DNA of 64,000 bases. It comes from Acetivibrio thermocellus ATCC 27405. Lineage in GTDB: Bacteria; Bacillota; Clostridia; Acetivibrionales; Acetivibrionaceae. This document shows, piece after piece, positions 28,795 to 39,372 of the stretch. Within the stretch, counting starts at the first letter, position 1; each line of letters starts with the position of its first letter. Where the stretch lies: positions 2,969,081-3,033,080 of the forward strand of contig NC_009012.1 of NCBI RefSeq assembly GCF_000015865.1, given 5' to 3'. The translations under genes were made by a program, and so were the position numbers. The notes below the pieces were generated by a model, which was not told the origin of the DNA, did no database searches, and saw only the letters and a program-made list of their open reading frames with translations.

Positions 28795-29775
28795 ATGCTA
28801 ATCAGGCCACGCAGATTGCGGCTCAATCAACATATAAGAGATATGGCAAGAGAAGTAAGGCTAAGCAGTAAGTCGCTCATATTGCCGCTTTTCCTTATGG
28901 AGGGCAAAAATGTAAAGCTGCCTGTAAACTCTCTTGAAGGCCATTTTTATTACAGCCCGGATACAGTTTTTGAAGCAGTGGACGATGCTCTAAAATGCGG
29001 AGTAAACAAGTTTTTGCTTTTTGGGTTGCCGTCAGAAAAGGATGAGATCGGAAGCCAGAGTTTTAACGAAAACGGAGTCATACAAAAAGCAGTCCGGGCA
29101 ATTAAGGAGCGCTACAGGGATGAAGTGCTTGTCATAACCGATGTCTGCATGTGTGAATATACTTCCCACGGACATTGCGGAATATTGAACCATGGATATG
29201 TTGACAATGACAAAACTCTGGAGTATCTCGCCAAAATTGCCCTGTCCCATGCAGCGGCCGGGGCGGACATGGTGGCACCGTCGGATATGATGGACGGCAG
29301 GGTGGCGGCAATCCGGCAAGAGTTGGACAAACACAACTTTATCAATACGCTTATCATGTCATATGCCGTAAAATATTCGTCATCTTTTTACGGACCGTTC
29401 CGTGATGCTGCAAAGTCCGCCCCGTCCTTTGGGGACCGGAAGTCATACCAAATGGACTATCACAACAAAAAAGAGGCTGTAAAGGAAGCCTTGACGGATA
29501 TAAACGAAGGTGCGGATATTCTAATGGTAAAACCGGCATTGGCTTATTTGGACGTTATCAGCGAAGTTTCCAAACACTCCAGCCTGCCCACGGCGGCATA
29601 CAGTGTCAGCGGAGAGTATGCAATGATAAAAGCAGCTGCGAAAATGAATCTGATAGATGAATACCCAACGATGTGCGAAACTGCAGTATCTATCTTTAGA
29701 GCCGGAGCGGATATTTTAATCTCATACTACGCCAAAGAGATAGCAGAAGCAATTAACAGGGGGGACATAGGATAA
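28795..29775 (+). CDS. hemB: Delta-aminolevulinic acid dehydratase (porphobilinogen synthase)
   Basis: The 326 residues contain RPRRLR near the start, the zinc-binding [26 protein letters not shown], the Schiff-base lysines in SYAVKYSS and [10 protein letters not shown], and YSVSGEYAM. It condenses two aminolevulinates to porphobilinogen. The cysteine-rich site indicates the zinc-dependent type. Its TGA overlaps the ATG of hemL (TAATG). Confidence 0.97.
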   Translation: MLIRPRRLRLNQHIRDMAREVRLSSKSLILPLFLMEGKNVKLPVNSLEGHFYYSPDTVFEAVDDALKCGVNKFLLFGLPSEKDEIGSQSFNENGVIQKAVRAIKERYRDEVLVITDVCMCEYTSHGHCGILNHGYVDNDKTLEYLAKIALSHAAAGADMVAPSDMMDGRVAAIRQELDKHNFINTLIMSYAVKYSSSFYGPFRDAAKSAPSFGDRKSYQMDYHNKKEAVKEALTDINEGADILMVKPALAYLDVISEVSKHSSLPTAAYSVSGEYAMIKAAAKMNLIDEYPTMCETAVSIFRAGADILISYYAKEIAEAINRGDIG

Positions 29776-31058
29776 TGACGTTATCAAAATCGAAGCTTTT
29801 ATTTGAAAGGGCGAAAAAAGTGATTCCCGGCGGGGTAAACAGTCCTGTCCGGGCTTTTGGTGCCGTGGGAGGTTATCCGCCTTTTATAAAAAAGGCAAAG
29901 GGCGCAAGAATTTATGATGCTGACGGCAATGAATACATTGACTATGTGGGTTCGTGGGGGCCGATGATTCTGGGCCATTCCCACCCGAGAGTGCTTGAAG
30001 CGGTATCAAAAACAATGGTGGACGGTTTGAGCTTTGGCGCCGCAACGGAATTGGAAGTTCAAATGGCCGAGCTTATTACAGAACTTGTACCCTCCGTTGA
30101 AATGGTCAGAATGGTAAACAGCGGTACCGAAGCGGTGATGAGTGCAATTCGTGTTGCACGGGGTTATACAAAAAGGGAAAAAATTATAAAGTTTGCAGGC
30201 TGCTATCACGGACATGCGGACAGCATGCTGGTCAAAGTCGGCTCGGGTGCGATGACAAACGGAATCCCCAATAGTGGGGGTGTAACGGCAGGTGCCGCAA
30301 AGGATACGCTGATAGCAAGGTATAATGATATTGACAGTGTGAAGCTTTTGTTCGAACAGAACAAGGGCAATATAGCGGCTGTTATAGTTGAGCCTGTGGC
30401 GGCCAATATGGGAGTCGTTCCTCCGAAAGACAATTTCCTTGAAGAGCTGCGAAAACTGTGTGACAAGGAAGAGGCTTTGCTGATTTTTGACGAGGTAATA
30501 ACCGGATTCAGGCTGGCTATTGGCGGCGCACAGCAATATTTTGGCGTTAACGCGGATCTTGTGACCTATGGAAAAATCATCGGCGGGGGAATGCCCGTGG
30601 GCGCTTATGGAGGAAGGAGAGAAATCATGGAATGTGTGGCGCCGGTGGGAGATGTATATCAGGCAGGGACATTGTCGGGAAATCCCATTGCCATGTCGGC
30701 GGGAATTGCCACATTGAGGGAGCTTTATGAGAATCCCGGAATTTTTGAAAATATCAACAGGCTTGGTCAAAGATTAAGCGAAGGGCTTGGGAAAATCACC
30801 AAATATACCGTAAAGGCCGTCGGCTCTTTGGTCTGCGTGTTTATGACCGAGGAGGAAGTAAATGACTATGACAGTGCGGTAAAAAGCGATACCGGACTGT
30901 TTGGAAGATATTTTAATCATCTTTTGAACAACGGCATATATATTGCTCCATCTCAGTTTGAGGCGATGTTTGTTTCCAACGCCCATACAGACAAAGATAT
31001 TGATGAAACATTGGAGAAGGTAAGTTTGTTTTTTGCCCGCAAGTCACCCCCGGCATAA
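29775..31058 (+). CDS. hemL: Glutamate-1-semialdehyde 2,1-aminomutase
   Basis: The 427-residue PLP enzyme has [45 protein letters not shown] and the PLP lysine in [17 protein letters not shown]. It converts glutamate-1-semialdehyde to 5-aminolevulinate, completing the C5 route with hemA. It is last in hemA-sirC-hemC-cobA/hemD-hemB-hemL. An AACACCG/CGGTGTT hairpin (31069-31096) follows. Confidence 0.97.
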   Translation: MTLSKSKLLFERAKKVIPGGVNSPVRAFGAVGGYPPFIKKAKGARIYDADGNEYIDYVGSWGPMILGHSHPRVLEAVSKTMVDGLSFGAATELEVQMAELITELVPSVEMVRMVNSGTEAVMSAIRVARGYTKREKIIKFAGCYHGHADSMLVKVGSGAMTNGIPNSGGVTAGAAKDTLIARYNDIDSVKLLFEQNKGNIAAVIVEPVAANMGVVPPKDNFLEELRKLCDKEEALLIFDEVITGFRLAIGGAQQYFGVNADLVTYGKIIGGGMPVGAYGGRREIMECVAPVGDVYQAGTLSGNPIAMSAGIATLRELYENPGIFENINRLGQRLSEGLGKITKYTVKAVGSLVCVFMTEEEVNDYDSAVKSDTGLFGRYFNHLLNNGIYIAPSQFEAMFVSNAHTDKDIDETLEKVSLFFARKSPPA

Positions 31059-31211
31059 GTAGACGTGTAAACACCGTGCAGAGCTTTAGCGGTGTTGCAT
31101 TGGCAGGTTTTATAAGCTTGCTTTCCAATACTTTCAAATAAATTTTAAATATATTCTCAATATAATCCAGAGTATTTATATAGGAATAATAAAAAATTTT
31201 TTCTCAATCTA

Positions 31212-31240
31212 TTGACAGTAGATAAAAATGGTAGTAAAAT
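31212..31240 (+). promoter_or_regulatory. Promoter of the sulfate transport/assimilation genes
   Basis: TTGACA (31212-31217) and TAAAAT (31235-31240) have a 17-base spacer, near-consensus for SigA. A palindrome lies immediately downstream. Confidence 0.7.
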
Positions 31241-31243
31241 AAA

Positions 31244-31270
31244 CACAATAATTCATATATGAATAGTGTG
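31244..31270. promoter_or_regulatory. Operator-like palindrome at the sulfate promoter
   Basis: The core ATTCATATATGAAT (31251-31264) is a perfect 14-base palindrome, extended outward by CACA..TA and TA..TGTG. It overlaps the expected transcription start, where a repressor would block initiation. The nearby CymR-like Rrf2 protein is a candidate binder (inference). A TTAAAGGG/CCCTTTAA hairpin follows near 31278-31298. Confidence 0.55.
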
Positions 31271-31366
31271 ATATAAATTAAAGGGGATGACCCTTTAAAT
31301 TTTAACTTAAAACACACTAAATTGCTATGAATACTTATATTTAGTATTTTGTGAGGAGAGATGATT

Positions 31367-32437
31367 ATGGAGAAAAATAAGGGAAGAAAAAATATTCTCA
31401 AGTCAAGCCTGGCAGTACTGCTGATTATAGCCGGCCTTGTCTCCTTTGCAGGATGCGCAAAAGAAGCAGGCAATAATCAAAGCGATTCCGGTCAAACAGA
31501 ACCTGTTACGATTCTTAATGTATCCTATGACCCTACCCGTGAGCTTTATCAGGATTACAATGAAGCATTCAGAAAATACTGGAAAGAAAAAACCGGAAAG
31601 GACATTGTCATCCAGCAGTCCCATGGAGGCTCAGGCAGCCAGGCAAGAGCTGTAATTGACGGTCTTGAGGCTGATGTCGTAACCCTGGCTTTGGCGTATG
31701 ATATTGATTCAATAAACAAAAACAAAGAGATTTTGAGCAAAGACTGGCAGAAACGCTTGCCGTACAATTCAACTCCATATACTTCGACCATTGTATTTCT
31801 GGTAAGAAAGGGTAACCCCAAAAATATTAAGGACTGGGATGACCTTGCCAGACCGGGGGTGGAAGTTATCACTCCAAACCCCAAGACTTCAGGAGGTGCA
31901 CGCTGGAATTATCTTGCGGCATGGGGATATGCCCTGAAAAAATACGGCAATGACCCGGAAAAAGCCAAGGAATTTGTTAAAGCAATATATGCCAACGTAC
32001 CCGTTCTTGATTCCGGAGCAAGGGGCTCTACCACGACCTTTGTGGAGCGGGGATTGGGAGATGTGCTTATAGCCTGGGAGAATGAAGCATTTCTTTCCTT
32101 GAATGAGCTGGGCAAAGACAAATTCGAAATTGTTGTACCGTCTGTGAGCATACTGGCTGAGCCTCCTGTTGCTGTTGTTGATTCGGTGGTTGACAAGAAA
32201 GGAACCCGTGAGGTGGCGGAAGCTTATCTTGAATACCTGTACAGTGACGAGGGGCAGGAAATAGCGGCTAAAAACTATTACAGGCCCAGAAAAGAAGAAA
32301 TCAAGCAAAAATATGCTTCGCAATTTGCCGAAGTTGAACTTTTTACCATTGATGAAGTCTTTGGCGGATGGGATAAAGCGCAAAAGGAACATTTTGATGA
32401 CGGCGGTATCTTTGACCAAATATATGAGAAGAAATAA
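31367..32437 (+). CDS. Sulfate ABC transporter, substrate-binding lipoprotein
   Basis: The 356-residue lipoprotein has a signal peptide ending in SFAGC with the lipidated Cys at 30. The mature part matches the Sbp/CysP family: [63 protein letters not shown], and [21 protein letters not shown]. It captures sulfate (or thiosulfate) outside the membrane for the CysTWA importer. ATG 31367 is 7 bases from GAGGAGAG; an in-frame ATG at 31361 is too close. Confidence 0.94.
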   Translation: MEKNKGRKNILKSSLAVLLIIAGLVSFAGCAKEAGNNQSDSGQTEPVTILNVSYDPTRELYQDYNEAFRKYWKEKTGKDIVIQQSHGGSGSQARAVIDGLEADVVTLALAYDIDSINKNKEILSKDWQKRLPYNSTPYTSTIVFLVRKGNPKNIKDWDDLARPGVEVITPNPKTSGGARWNYLAAWGYALKKYGNDPEKAKEFVKAIYANVPVLDSGARGSTTTFVERGLGDVLIAWENEAFLSLNELGKDKFEIVVPSVSILAEPPVAVVDSVVDKKGTREVAEAYLEYLYSDEGQEIAAKNYYRPRKEEIKQKYASQFAEVELFTIDEVFGGWDKAQKEHFDDGGIFDQIYEKK

Positions 32438-32461
32438 TCTTTAAGTCTTGGGAGTGGAGTC

Positions 32462-33310
32462 ATGAATCTTGGAATCAAGCCGTTTAAATTAAAACAAAAA
32501 AGCGTCATACCGGGTTTTGGAATTACAATGGGATTTACTCTTACATATCTTACTTTGCTGGTTTTAATCCCTGTGTCAATGGTTTTCCTAAACAGTGCCC
32601 AAATAGGCCTCGATAAATTTTGGGAAATTGTTTCTTCGGAAAGAGTGCTGGCTTCGCTCAAGATATCCTTTGGTACATCCTTTTTGGCTGCGGCAATAAA
32701 CGTTGTTTTCGGGTTCCTTCTTGCATGGGTTTTGGAAAGGTACGATTTTTGGGGCAAAAAACTGGTGGATGGCTTAATTGACTTGCCTTTTGCCCTGCCC
32801 ACCGCTGTTGCAGGTATTTCGCTCACAACTTTATATTCCCAGAATGGTTGGATTGGAAGGCTTTTCGCGCCGTTTGGAATCAAAATATCATATACTCCCC
32901 TGGGTATAGTTGTTGCCTTGGTTTTCATAGGATTCCCCTTTGTAGTAAGGACTGTACAACCAGTGCTGGAAAGTTTTGATGTTGAAGTGGAGGAAGCGGC
33001 GGCATGCCTTGGAGCCACCAGATTTCAAACTTTTTGCAGAGTTATTCTGCCGGAATTGTTTCCGGCGTTGATAACAGGTTTTGCCCTTGCGTTCTCAAGG
33101 GCCCTGGGCGAATATGGTTCAGTGGTTTTTATATCCGGAAACATGCCGATGAAAACGGAAATAACACCGCTTTTGATAAGAACAAAACTGGAACAGTATG
33201 ATTATGCAGGAGGTACTGCGGTGGCCGCAGTCATGCTGGTTATTTCCTTTATCCTGTTGCTGATGATTAACGCATTCCAGTGGTGGGCAGGCAGACACAG
33301 ATCAAGGTAA
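32462..33310 (+). CDS. cysT: Sulfate ABC transporter permease CysT
   Basis: The 282 residues have six predicted membrane segments and the binding-protein-dependent permease EAA loop ([25 protein letters not shown]). The start [23 protein letters not shown] matches CysT/CysU. It pairs with CysW to form the sulfate channel. The gene lies 24 bases after the lipoprotein gene. Confidence 0.94.
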   Translation: MNLGIKPFKLKQKSVIPGFGITMGFTLTYLTLLVLIPVSMVFLNSAQIGLDKFWEIVSSERVLASLKISFGTSFLAAAINVVFGFLLAWVLERYDFWGKKLVDGLIDLPFALPTAVAGISLTTLYSQNGWIGRLFAPFGIKISYTPLGIVVALVFIGFPFVVRTVQPVLESFDVEVEEAAACLGATRFQTFCRVILPELFPALITGFALAFSRALGEYGSVVFISGNMPMKTEITPLLIRTKLEQYDYAGGTAVAAVMLVISFILLLMINAFQWWAGRHRSR

Positions 33311-33396
33311 GTATCTAAAGTGAGTATGGAATGTAAAGAGTTGCAGGAGTATTTGGCGGCAACTGACAGACATATGGCAAACTGGGAGTGATTTGG

Positions 33397-34281
33397 ATGG
33401 CGGGGATTGTTCCTGTGAGAATAAAAACGGCAAATAAAGTGGAATATGCAAAAAAGCGGGCGGTAAAAGACTCAAAAATTGTTCAGGTGGTTTTAACGAC
33501 AATAGCGATACTATTTTTTATAATAATGCTCATAGTTCCACTTGTTTCGGTGTTCGTAAAAGCTTTTGAACAGGGAGCGAATTTGTATTTTGCTTCAATT
33601 ACCGATCCGATAGCACTAAAGGCCATAAAACTTACCCTCATAACCATAGCAATCACGGTTCCGATTAACACCATATTTGGCCTTGCAGCTGCCTGGGCGA
33701 TTGCAAAATTTAAGTTTAAAGGAAAAAACATATTGATTACGATTATTGATTTGCCTTTTTCCATATCGCCGGTGGTGGCGGGATTGATATTTGTTTTGCT
33801 CTTTAGCACCAGTCACGGACTTTTGGGACCGCTGCTTAATGCTTTGGGAATAAAAATTATCTTTGCCCCGCCGGGAATTGTTATTGCAACATTGTTTGTT
33901 ACTCTCCCATTTGTGGCAAGGGAGCTGATACCCTTGATGGAAGCCCAGGGAACTGCAGAGGAAGAAGCTGCGCTGACCCTGGGGGCAAGCGGCTGGAAAA
34001 CCTTTTGGTACATTACGCTCCCCAATATAAAATGGGCGCTGCTGTACGGCGTTATGCTGACAACTGCAAGGGCGGCCGGAGAGTTTGGTGCGGTTTCCGT
34101 TGTATCAGGGCATATCAGAGGTCTTACCAATACGGTTCCTCTTCATGTTGAAATATTGTACAACGAATATAAATTTTCTGCCGCATTTGCAGTGGCATCG
34201 CTGCTGACCCTCATTGCCTTGATAAATTTGATTGTAAAGAACGTAGCCCATTGGAAGATACAGCAGCAAAGCAAAATATAG
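33397..34281 (+). CDS. cysW: Sulfate ABC transporter permease CysW
   Basis: The 294-residue polytopic protein has the EAA loop TAEEEAALTLGASGWKTFWYITLPNIKWALLYG and the family's AAGEFGAVSVVSGHIRG motif. It is the second membrane subunit of the sulfate importer. ATG 33397 lies 8 bases from GGGAG; the upstream GTG at 33388 overlaps that site. Confidence 0.94.
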   Translation: MAGIVPVRIKTANKVEYAKKRAVKDSKIVQVVLTTIAILFFIIMLIVPLVSVFVKAFEQGANLYFASITDPIALKAIKLTLITIAITVPINTIFGLAAAWAIAKFKFKGKNILITIIDLPFSISPVVAGLIFVLLFSTSHGLLGPLLNALGIKIIFAPPGIVIATLFVTLPFVARELIPLMEAQGTAEEEAALTLGASGWKTFWYITLPNIKWALLYGVMLTTARAAGEFGAVSVVSGHIRGLTNTVPLHVEILYNEYKFSAAFAVASLLTLIALINLIVKNVAHWKIQQQSKI

Positions 34282-34323
34282 GGACTTCTGACGTTGTGAT
34301 AAATCTGGGGGGATTGGTTAGTT

Positions 34324-35388
34324 ATGAGTATTGAGATACGCAACGTATCAAAAACCTTTGATTCATTTAAGGCCCTGAGCAATATCAACCTGCACATTAA
34401 TACGGGGGAACTGGTTGCCTTGCTGGGACCGTCCGGTTCGGGCAAAACAACACTTTTGAGAATTATTGCAGGCCTCGAGACAGCGGATGAAGGAAGCATC
34501 ATTTTTGACGGAGAGGATAATACAAAAAAGAGTGCCCAGGACAGAAAAGTAGGGTTTGTGTTTCAGCATTATGCATTGTTTAAACACATGACGGTTTTTG
34601 AAAATATTGCATTTGGCCTTAGAGTTATGCCTTCAAAAATAAGACCCAACAAGGAAGCTATAAAGAATAAGGTATATGAACTGTTGAAGCTTGTAAAGAT
34701 GGAAGAGCTGGCAAACCGTTATCCTTCGCAGCTGTCGGGAGGACAGCGCCAGAGAATTGCCCTGGCAAGGGCATTGGCGGTGGAGCCGAAGGTCTTGCTT
34801 CTGGATGAACCTTTTGGGGCACTGGATGCTAAAGTAAGAAAAGATTTGAGAAGGTGGCTGAGGAAGTTACACGACGAATATCCCATCACCAGCGTGTTTG
34901 TAACCCATGACCAGGAAGAGGCACTGGATGTGGCCGACAGGGTTGTAATTTTAAATCAGGGAAAAATCGAGCAAATAGGCACACCGGAAGAAGTGTATGA
35001 CAATCCGGCAAATCCTTTTGTATACAACTTTCTGGGCAATGTGAACCTGTTTCACGGAAGAATACATAACGGAAAAGTTGAACTGGGCTTACCCGGCGCA
35101 GATTCGGACGGCGGTCAGGGTAAAGATATAGTAAGCTACACCCGCCCCCATGATATTGAGATTAAGCTTGAACCGGAAGGAAAGGAATTTATCGGCTCCC
35201 GGATTACTTTTATAAGGGCGGTCGGACCCATTGTCAAGATTGAACTGGTGAGACTGGACAACGGGCAATATATTGAAGCCGAGATTAGCAAGGAAACATA
35301 CAGAAAACTTGGGCTTAAGGAAAGGCAGACTGTTTATGTAAGGCCAAAAGATTTCAAAGTTTTTATTCCCGAGGATTATGTAATTTAG
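34324..35388 (+). CDS. cysA: Sulfate/thiosulfate ABC transporter ATPase CysA
   Basis: The 354 residues show Walker [10 protein letters not shown], the Q-loop [14 protein letters not shown], signature [15 protein letters not shown], Walker [13 protein letters not shown] and the switch His in [10 protein letters not shown]. The C-terminal TOBE-like domain (about 240-350, [27 protein letters not shown]) is typical of CysA. It powers the CysT/CysW importer. The order binding protein-T-W-A matches sulfate operons in other bacteria. Confidence 0.95.
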   Translation: MSIEIRNVSKTFDSFKALSNINLHINTGELVALLGPSGSGKTTLLRIIAGLETADEGSIIFDGEDNTKKSAQDRKVGFVFQHYALFKHMTVFENIAFGLRVMPSKIRPNKEAIKNKVYELLKLVKMEELANRYPSQLSGGQRQRIALARALAVEPKVLLLDEPFGALDAKVRKDLRRWLRKLHDEYPITSVFVTHDQEEALDVADRVVILNQGKIEQIGTPEEVYDNPANPFVYNFLGNVNLFHGRIHNGKVELGLPGADSDGGQGKDIVSYTRPHDIEIKLEPEGKEFIGSRITFIRAVGPIVKIELVRLDNGQYIEAEISKETYRKLGLKERQTVYVRPKDFKVFIPEDYVI

Positions 35389-35455
35389 ATTGTGCAATTT
35401 AGCACAAATATGTGTAAATGAATATATTGCAAATGCATGCAAAGGGGAAGAAAAG

Positions 35456-36175
35456 ATGGTGCAGTTGGATTTGGAGAAATTAAACAAAGAATATTCTGAT
35501 AAAAGTCCTGAAGATATTGTGAGGTTTGTTGTTGAAAACATAGGTATTGAGAAAGTTGCATTGGCTTCAAGTCTTTCAATTGAAGATCAAGTGCTGACGG
35601 ATATATTGCTTAAAATCAATCCAAAAGTAAGGGTGTTTTTCCTTGATACTGGAAGACATTTTCAGCAAACCTATGACCTTATGGAAGAAACCATGCACAG
35701 ATACGGTTTCCACTACGAAGTTTATGCTCCGGAAAGCAAAGAACTGGAGCAGGCCGTTTCGAAGTACGGTCCCAATTTCTTTTACGAAAGCGTTGAACTT
35801 AGGAAAAAGTGCTGTGAAATAAGAAAGGTAAATCCGCTAAAAAGGGTCCTGAGCACTGTGGATGCCTGGATTTGCGGCTTAAGGAGAGAACAATCGTTGA
35901 CGCGCCAGGAATTGAATATTTTTGAATGGGACGGCCTTCATTCAATTTATAAAATAAATCCCATTGTTTTCTGGTCTGAAGATAGGGTGTGGGAATACAT
36001 TAAAAAATATAATATTCCGTACAATTCCCTGTACAGCAAGGGTTTTCGGAGCATTGGATGCCAACCATGCACCAGGGCGGTAAGACCCGGCGAGGATGTT
36101 CGCAGCGGCAGATGGTGGTGGGAAGACCCTGACAAAAAAGAGTGCGGGCTGCACGCAAGAGTGGGACAGGTGTAA
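35456..36175 (+). CDS. cysH: Assimilatory adenylyl-sulfate (APS) reductase
   Basis: The 239 residues belong to the PAPS/APS reductase family. ASSLSIEDQVLTD is the nucleotide-binding PP-loop region and FLDTGRHFQQTYDL follows it. The cysteine pairs KKCCEIRK and GCQPCT are the [4Fe-4S] ligands that mark APS-specific reductases, and ECGLH near the C-terminus holds the catalytic cysteine. It reduces APS to sulfite and AMP. ATG 35456 follows AAGGGGAAG. The C-terminal coding segment is the apparent source of the degenerate repeats that follow. Confidence 0.93.
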   Translation: MVQLDLEKLNKEYSDKSPEDIVRFVVENIGIEKVALASSLSIEDQVLTDILLKINPKVRVFFLDTGRHFQQTYDLMEETMHRYGFHYEVYAPESKELEQAVSKYGPNFFYESVELRKKCCEIRKVNPLKRVLSTVDAWICGLRREQSLTRQELNIFEWDGLHSIYKINPIVFWSEDRVWEYIKKYNIPYNSLYSKGFRSIGCQPCTRAVRPGEDVRSGRWWWEDPDKKECGLHARVGQV

Positions 36176-36462
36176 ATATGGAGCGTGTGATTGGGTGTAC
36201 ACTGACAAAAAATACGGATTGTACGCAAAAAACAGGTAAGGTTTGAGTTATGGAACATGTGATTGGACGTACACTGACAAAAAATGCAAATTACACACAA
36301 AAACAGGTAAGTTCTTGGTTGTAGAGCGTGTGATTGGACGTACGTTGCTAAAAAAGAATGCTGATTGCACACAAGAATAGGATGGGTCTTAAATATAGAG
36401 TATGTGAGAGGACATATGATGACAAAAGTAATTCAGCTTGTACACAAGATGGGGGGAACGGT
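36115..36462 (+). repeat. Degenerate 71-74-base tandem repeat from the 3' end of cysH
   Basis: The word CTGACAAAAAA and its variants recur at 36129 (inside cysH), 36202, 36274, 36345 and 36419. Each is followed by a TGCACGCAAGA-like segment and an ACAGGTAAG- or GGTGTAAAT-like segment. The first copy is the end of cysH coding for DKKECGLHARV. The other four lie between cysH and cysD and have decayed with stops. The last copy abuts the cysD ribosome site. Confidence 0.85.
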
Positions 36463-37344
36463 ATGGATCATTTGGACAAATTGGAGGCACAAAGTATTTA
36501 CATATTAAGAGAAGCTTACAGAGAGTTTAAAAATATATGCATGCTGTGGTCCATAGGAAAGGATAGTACTGTACTTCTTTGGCTCGCCAGAAAAGCTTTC
36601 TTCGGGCATGTACCGATACCTTTGGTACACATTGATACCCATTATAAAATACCTGAAATGATAGAATACAGGGATGAACTTGCACGAAAATGGAAGCTTA
36701 CCATGATATACGGAGAAAACAGCGAGGCCTTGGCACAGAAGAAAACTTTCCCCGACGGAAACGTGGACCGCCTGACATGCTGCCAGCTTTTAAAAACCGA
36801 AGCTTTGAAACATACTCTTTCCGGTGAATGGAACCGTTATATTTTAGACCATAAGACCGGAAAATATGTTTTGGACACCAAAAGAGAAAGGTTTACCGGG
36901 GTTATTGTGGGCGTAAGAGCCGATGAAGAGGGAAGCCGTTCAAAGGAAAGATATTTTTCGCCAAGGGACAAGGAGAGCGACTGGGCTGTGGAAGACCAGC
37001 CTCCGGAGTTTTGGAATCAATTTAAGACCGACTTTGCACCGGGAACCCATATTAGAATACATCCACTGCTTGACTGGACGGAACTTAATATCTGGGAATA
37101 CATAGAAAGAGAAAACATACCGGTTACACCACTGTATTTTGACCGTGGAGACGGAAAGCGTTACAGATCCCTTGGATGCTATCCATGTACTTTTCCTGTG
37201 GAATCGACGGCAAAGAATGTAAGGGAAATTATTGAAGAGTTAAAAAGCGGCAAGTTTGCAAACATAGCGGAAAGAGCCGGACGGGCACAGGACCAGGATG
37301 ACGGGGGCGGTCTTGAGACCTTGAGAAGAGGAGGGTACATGTGA
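36463..37344 (+). CDS. cysD: Sulfate adenylyltransferase subunit 2 (CysD)
   Basis: The 293 residues match Cys[23 protein letters not shown] at the start, the PP-loop [50 protein letters not shown] and [15 protein letters not shown]. With CysN it forms APS from sulfate and ATP. ATG 36463 follows a GGGGGG ribosome site. A 35-codon upstream extension is encoded by the last copy of the repeat and is not conserved. Confidence 0.96.
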   Translation: MDHLDKLEAQSIYILREAYREFKNICMLWSIGKDSTVLLWLARKAFFGHVPIPLVHIDTHYKIPEMIEYRDELARKWKLTMIYGENSEALAQKKTFPDGNVDRLTCCQLLKTEALKHTLSGEWNRYILDHKTGKYVLDTKRERFTGVIVGVRADEEGSRSKERYFSPRDKESDWAVEDQPPEFWNQFKTDFAPGTHIRIHPLLDWTELNIWEYIERENIPVTPLYFDRGDGKRYRSLGCYPCTFPVESTAKNVREIIEELKSGKFANIAERAGRAQDQDDGGGLETLRRGGYM

Positions 37345-37345
37345 T

Positions 37346-39145
37346 ATGGAAGCAAGAGAACAAATGAATATTGTAATCGTCGGTCATGTGGATCATGGAA
37401 AAAGCACCGTCATAGGTAGACTGCTTGCGGATACCGGCTCTCTTCCGGAGGGAAAGCTTGAGTCTGTCAAAGAGTTTTGCAGAAAGAATGCCAGGCCTTT
37501 TGAGTACGCGTTTTTGCTGGACGCATTAAAGGATGAACAGGCGCAGGGCATTACCATAGATACTGCAAGATGTTTTTTCAAGACAAACAAAAGGGACTAC
37601 ATTATTATCGACGCACCGGGGCATGTTGAGTTCTTAAAGAACATGGTTACGGGAGCGTCCCGGGCGGAAGCCGCCCTTTTGGTAATAGACGCGAAGGAAG
37701 GTATAAAGGAAAATTCCAAACGCCACGGACATATTGTTTCCATGCTGGGAATCAAACAAGTGGTTGTTTTGGTGAACAAAATGGATTTGGTGGGCTTTGA
37801 CAGGGAAGTTTATGAAGCTATTGTCTCAGAGTTTGGCGAGTTTTTGCAAAAGGTTAACATAAGACCAATTAATTATATTCCAATAAGTGCCTTCAACGGA
37901 GACAATATTGCCCAAAGGTCCCGGAACACTTTGTGGTATGACGGGCCCACGGTTTTGGAACAGTTGGATGGGTTTGTGAATAAAAAAGAAAATCGTCAGC
38001 TTCCGTTCCGCATGCCTGTACAGGATATTTACAAATTTACCGAAGAGGGCGATGACCGAAGGATTGTGGCAGGTACAATCATAAGCGGCTCAATCAGTGT
38101 GGGGGACGAGGTTGTATTTCTTCCTTCAAACAAGAAGTCGGTAATAAAAAGTATAGAGGGATTTAATGTAAAACCCAGAAATACGGCCTATGCAGACGAG
38201 GCAATAGGAGTAACGCTGACCACACAAATTTATATAAAGCCCGGAGAACTGATGGTGAAGGCAAATGAAAAACATCCGTCAGTGAGCTCCCGCTTTAGGG
38301 CGAACATATTCTGGGTTGGCAAGGCTCCTTTGATAAAGAACAAAAACTATAAGTTGAAAATCGGTACGATGAAAATTGGCGTCAAACTCATTGAAATATC
38401 CCATATCATTGATGCGGCGGAGCTCAACATTGACACTTTCAAAGACCAGGTTGAAAGACATGATGTGGCAGAGTGCATTTTTGAAACCGCAAAACCTATT
38501 GCATATGATGTTATTTCCGAAATCGAGCAGACCGGAAGGTTTGTAATTGTGGACAACTATGAGATATCCGGCGGAGGAATTATTTTGGAAGCAGTTCCGG
38601 ATACCGACAGCAGCTTGCTGACCCACATCAGGGAAAGAGAATTTTTGTGGGAGAAAAGTTTGATTTCTGCAAAGCAAAGGGAAAATGCTTATGGACACAA
38701 AGCGAAGTTTATCGTAATTACTTCGGGAAGCGAAGGAAAAGAAAAGGATATCCAGGATATCGGAAGACAATTGGAAGAGCGGCTTTTCAACATGAAGTAC
38801 AAAGCGTATTATCTCGGTGTTTCAAGCATACTGCACGGGCTTGCGTCGGATGTGGCAAACAGCTATGAGGACAGAGACGAGCATATAAGGCAGATTGGAG
38901 AACTGGCAAGGATATTTACCGATTCGGGCCAAATATTTATCACCAGCATATTCAATCTGGATGACTATGAGGCCAAAAAGCTTAAACTTTTAAACCAGCC
39001 CAATGAAATCATAGTGGTGAACATAGGACAGACGCCTTTCAACAATTTTGTGCCCGATGCAAACATAGAAGATACGGAGGGCGCGGTTGAGGCTGTGTGT
39101 GAGTTGTTGAAACGTCAGGAAATTATACTTGAATATTATATATGA
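37346..39145 (+). CDS. cysN: Sulfate adenylyltransferase subunit 1 fused to a degenerate APS-kinase domain
   Basis: The 599 residues start with an EF-Tu-like GTPase ([21 protein letters not shown]) and beta domains to about 430, which is CysN. Residues about 440-599 align with APS kinase (CysC) by [18 protein letters not shown] and the C-terminal helices. The P-loop reads GSEGKEKD instead of GxxGxGKST, and the DGDN motif reads LGVSS. The kinase is therefore predicted inactive. This fits a pathway that reduces APS directly and does not need PAPS. It follows cysD by 1 base. Confidence 0.93.
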   Translation: MEAREQMNIVIVGHVDHGKSTVIGRLLADTGSLPEGKLESVKEFCRKNARPFEYAFLLDALKDEQAQGITIDTARCFFKTNKRDYIIIDAPGHVEFLKNMVTGASRAEAALLVIDAKEGIKENSKRHGHIVSMLGIKQVVVLVNKMDLVGFDREVYEAIVSEFGEFLQKVNIRPINYIPISAFNGDNIAQRSRNTLWYDGPTVLEQLDGFVNKKENRQLPFRMPVQDIYKFTEEGDDRRIVAGTIISGSISVGDEVVFLPSNKKSVIKSIEGFNVKPRNTAYADEAIGVTLTTQIYIKPGELMVKANEKHPSVSSRFRANIFWVGKAPLIKNKNYKLKIGTMKIGVKLIEISHIIDAAELNIDTFKDQVERHDVAECIFETAKPIAYDVISEIEQTGRFVIVDNYEISGGGIILEAVPDTDSSLLTHIREREFLWEKSLISAKQRENAYGHKAKFIVITSGSEGKEKDIQDIGRQLEERLFNMKYKAYYLGVSSILHGLASDVANSYEDRDEHIRQIGELARIFTDSGQIFITSIFNLDDYEAKKLKLLNQPNEIIVVNIGQTPFNNFVPDANIEDTEGAVEAVCELLKRQEIILEYYI

Positions 39146-39162
39146 GGATATGGGGGGTGTAA

Positions 39163-39372
39163 ATGACAATTAAGGTAAATGGCAAGGACGTAACACTTGA
39201 AAAAGAGGTTACCGTAAAGGAACTTCTGGAGATTCAAAAGGTGGAAATGCCGGATTACGTCACAGTACAGATAAATGACGAGATTTTGGACAGAAAGGAT
39301 TTTGAAACCTTGACGGTAAAAGAGGGAGACGTCGTGGAATTCCTTTATTTCATGGGAGGCGGCGCAATATGA
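39163..39372 (+). CDS. ThiS/MoaD-like sulfur-carrier protein with C-terminal extension
   Basis: The 69-residue ubiquitin-fold protein has IKVNGKDVTL, VQINDEILDR and KEGDVVEFLYFMGGG. It ends in MGGGAI rather than a free GG. Sulfur carriers with residues beyond the diglycine, such as CysO of Mycobacterium and HcyS of Wolinella, need a JAMM protease to expose GG before adenylation. A ThiF-like E1 overlaps it by 4 bases and a JAMM protease follows, fitting that scheme. GGGGTG precedes the ATG. Confidence 0.9.
   Translation: MTIKVNGKDVTLEKEVTVKELLEIQKVEMPDYVTVQINDEILDRKDFETLTVKEGDVVEFLYFMGGGAI

Noticed and set aside
31069-31096. Strong terminator after hemL
   Set aside because: The AACACCG/CGGTGTT hairpin is real but has no T-run, so it is mentioned with hemL and not listed as a terminator.
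36115-36462. CRISPR array
   Set aside because: The units are contiguous, degenerate, derived from coding sequence and have no unique spacers.
36358-36462. N-terminal extension of CysD
   Set aside because: The extra 35 codons are repeat-derived, and a GGGGGG ribosome site precedes ATG 36463, where the family similarity begins.
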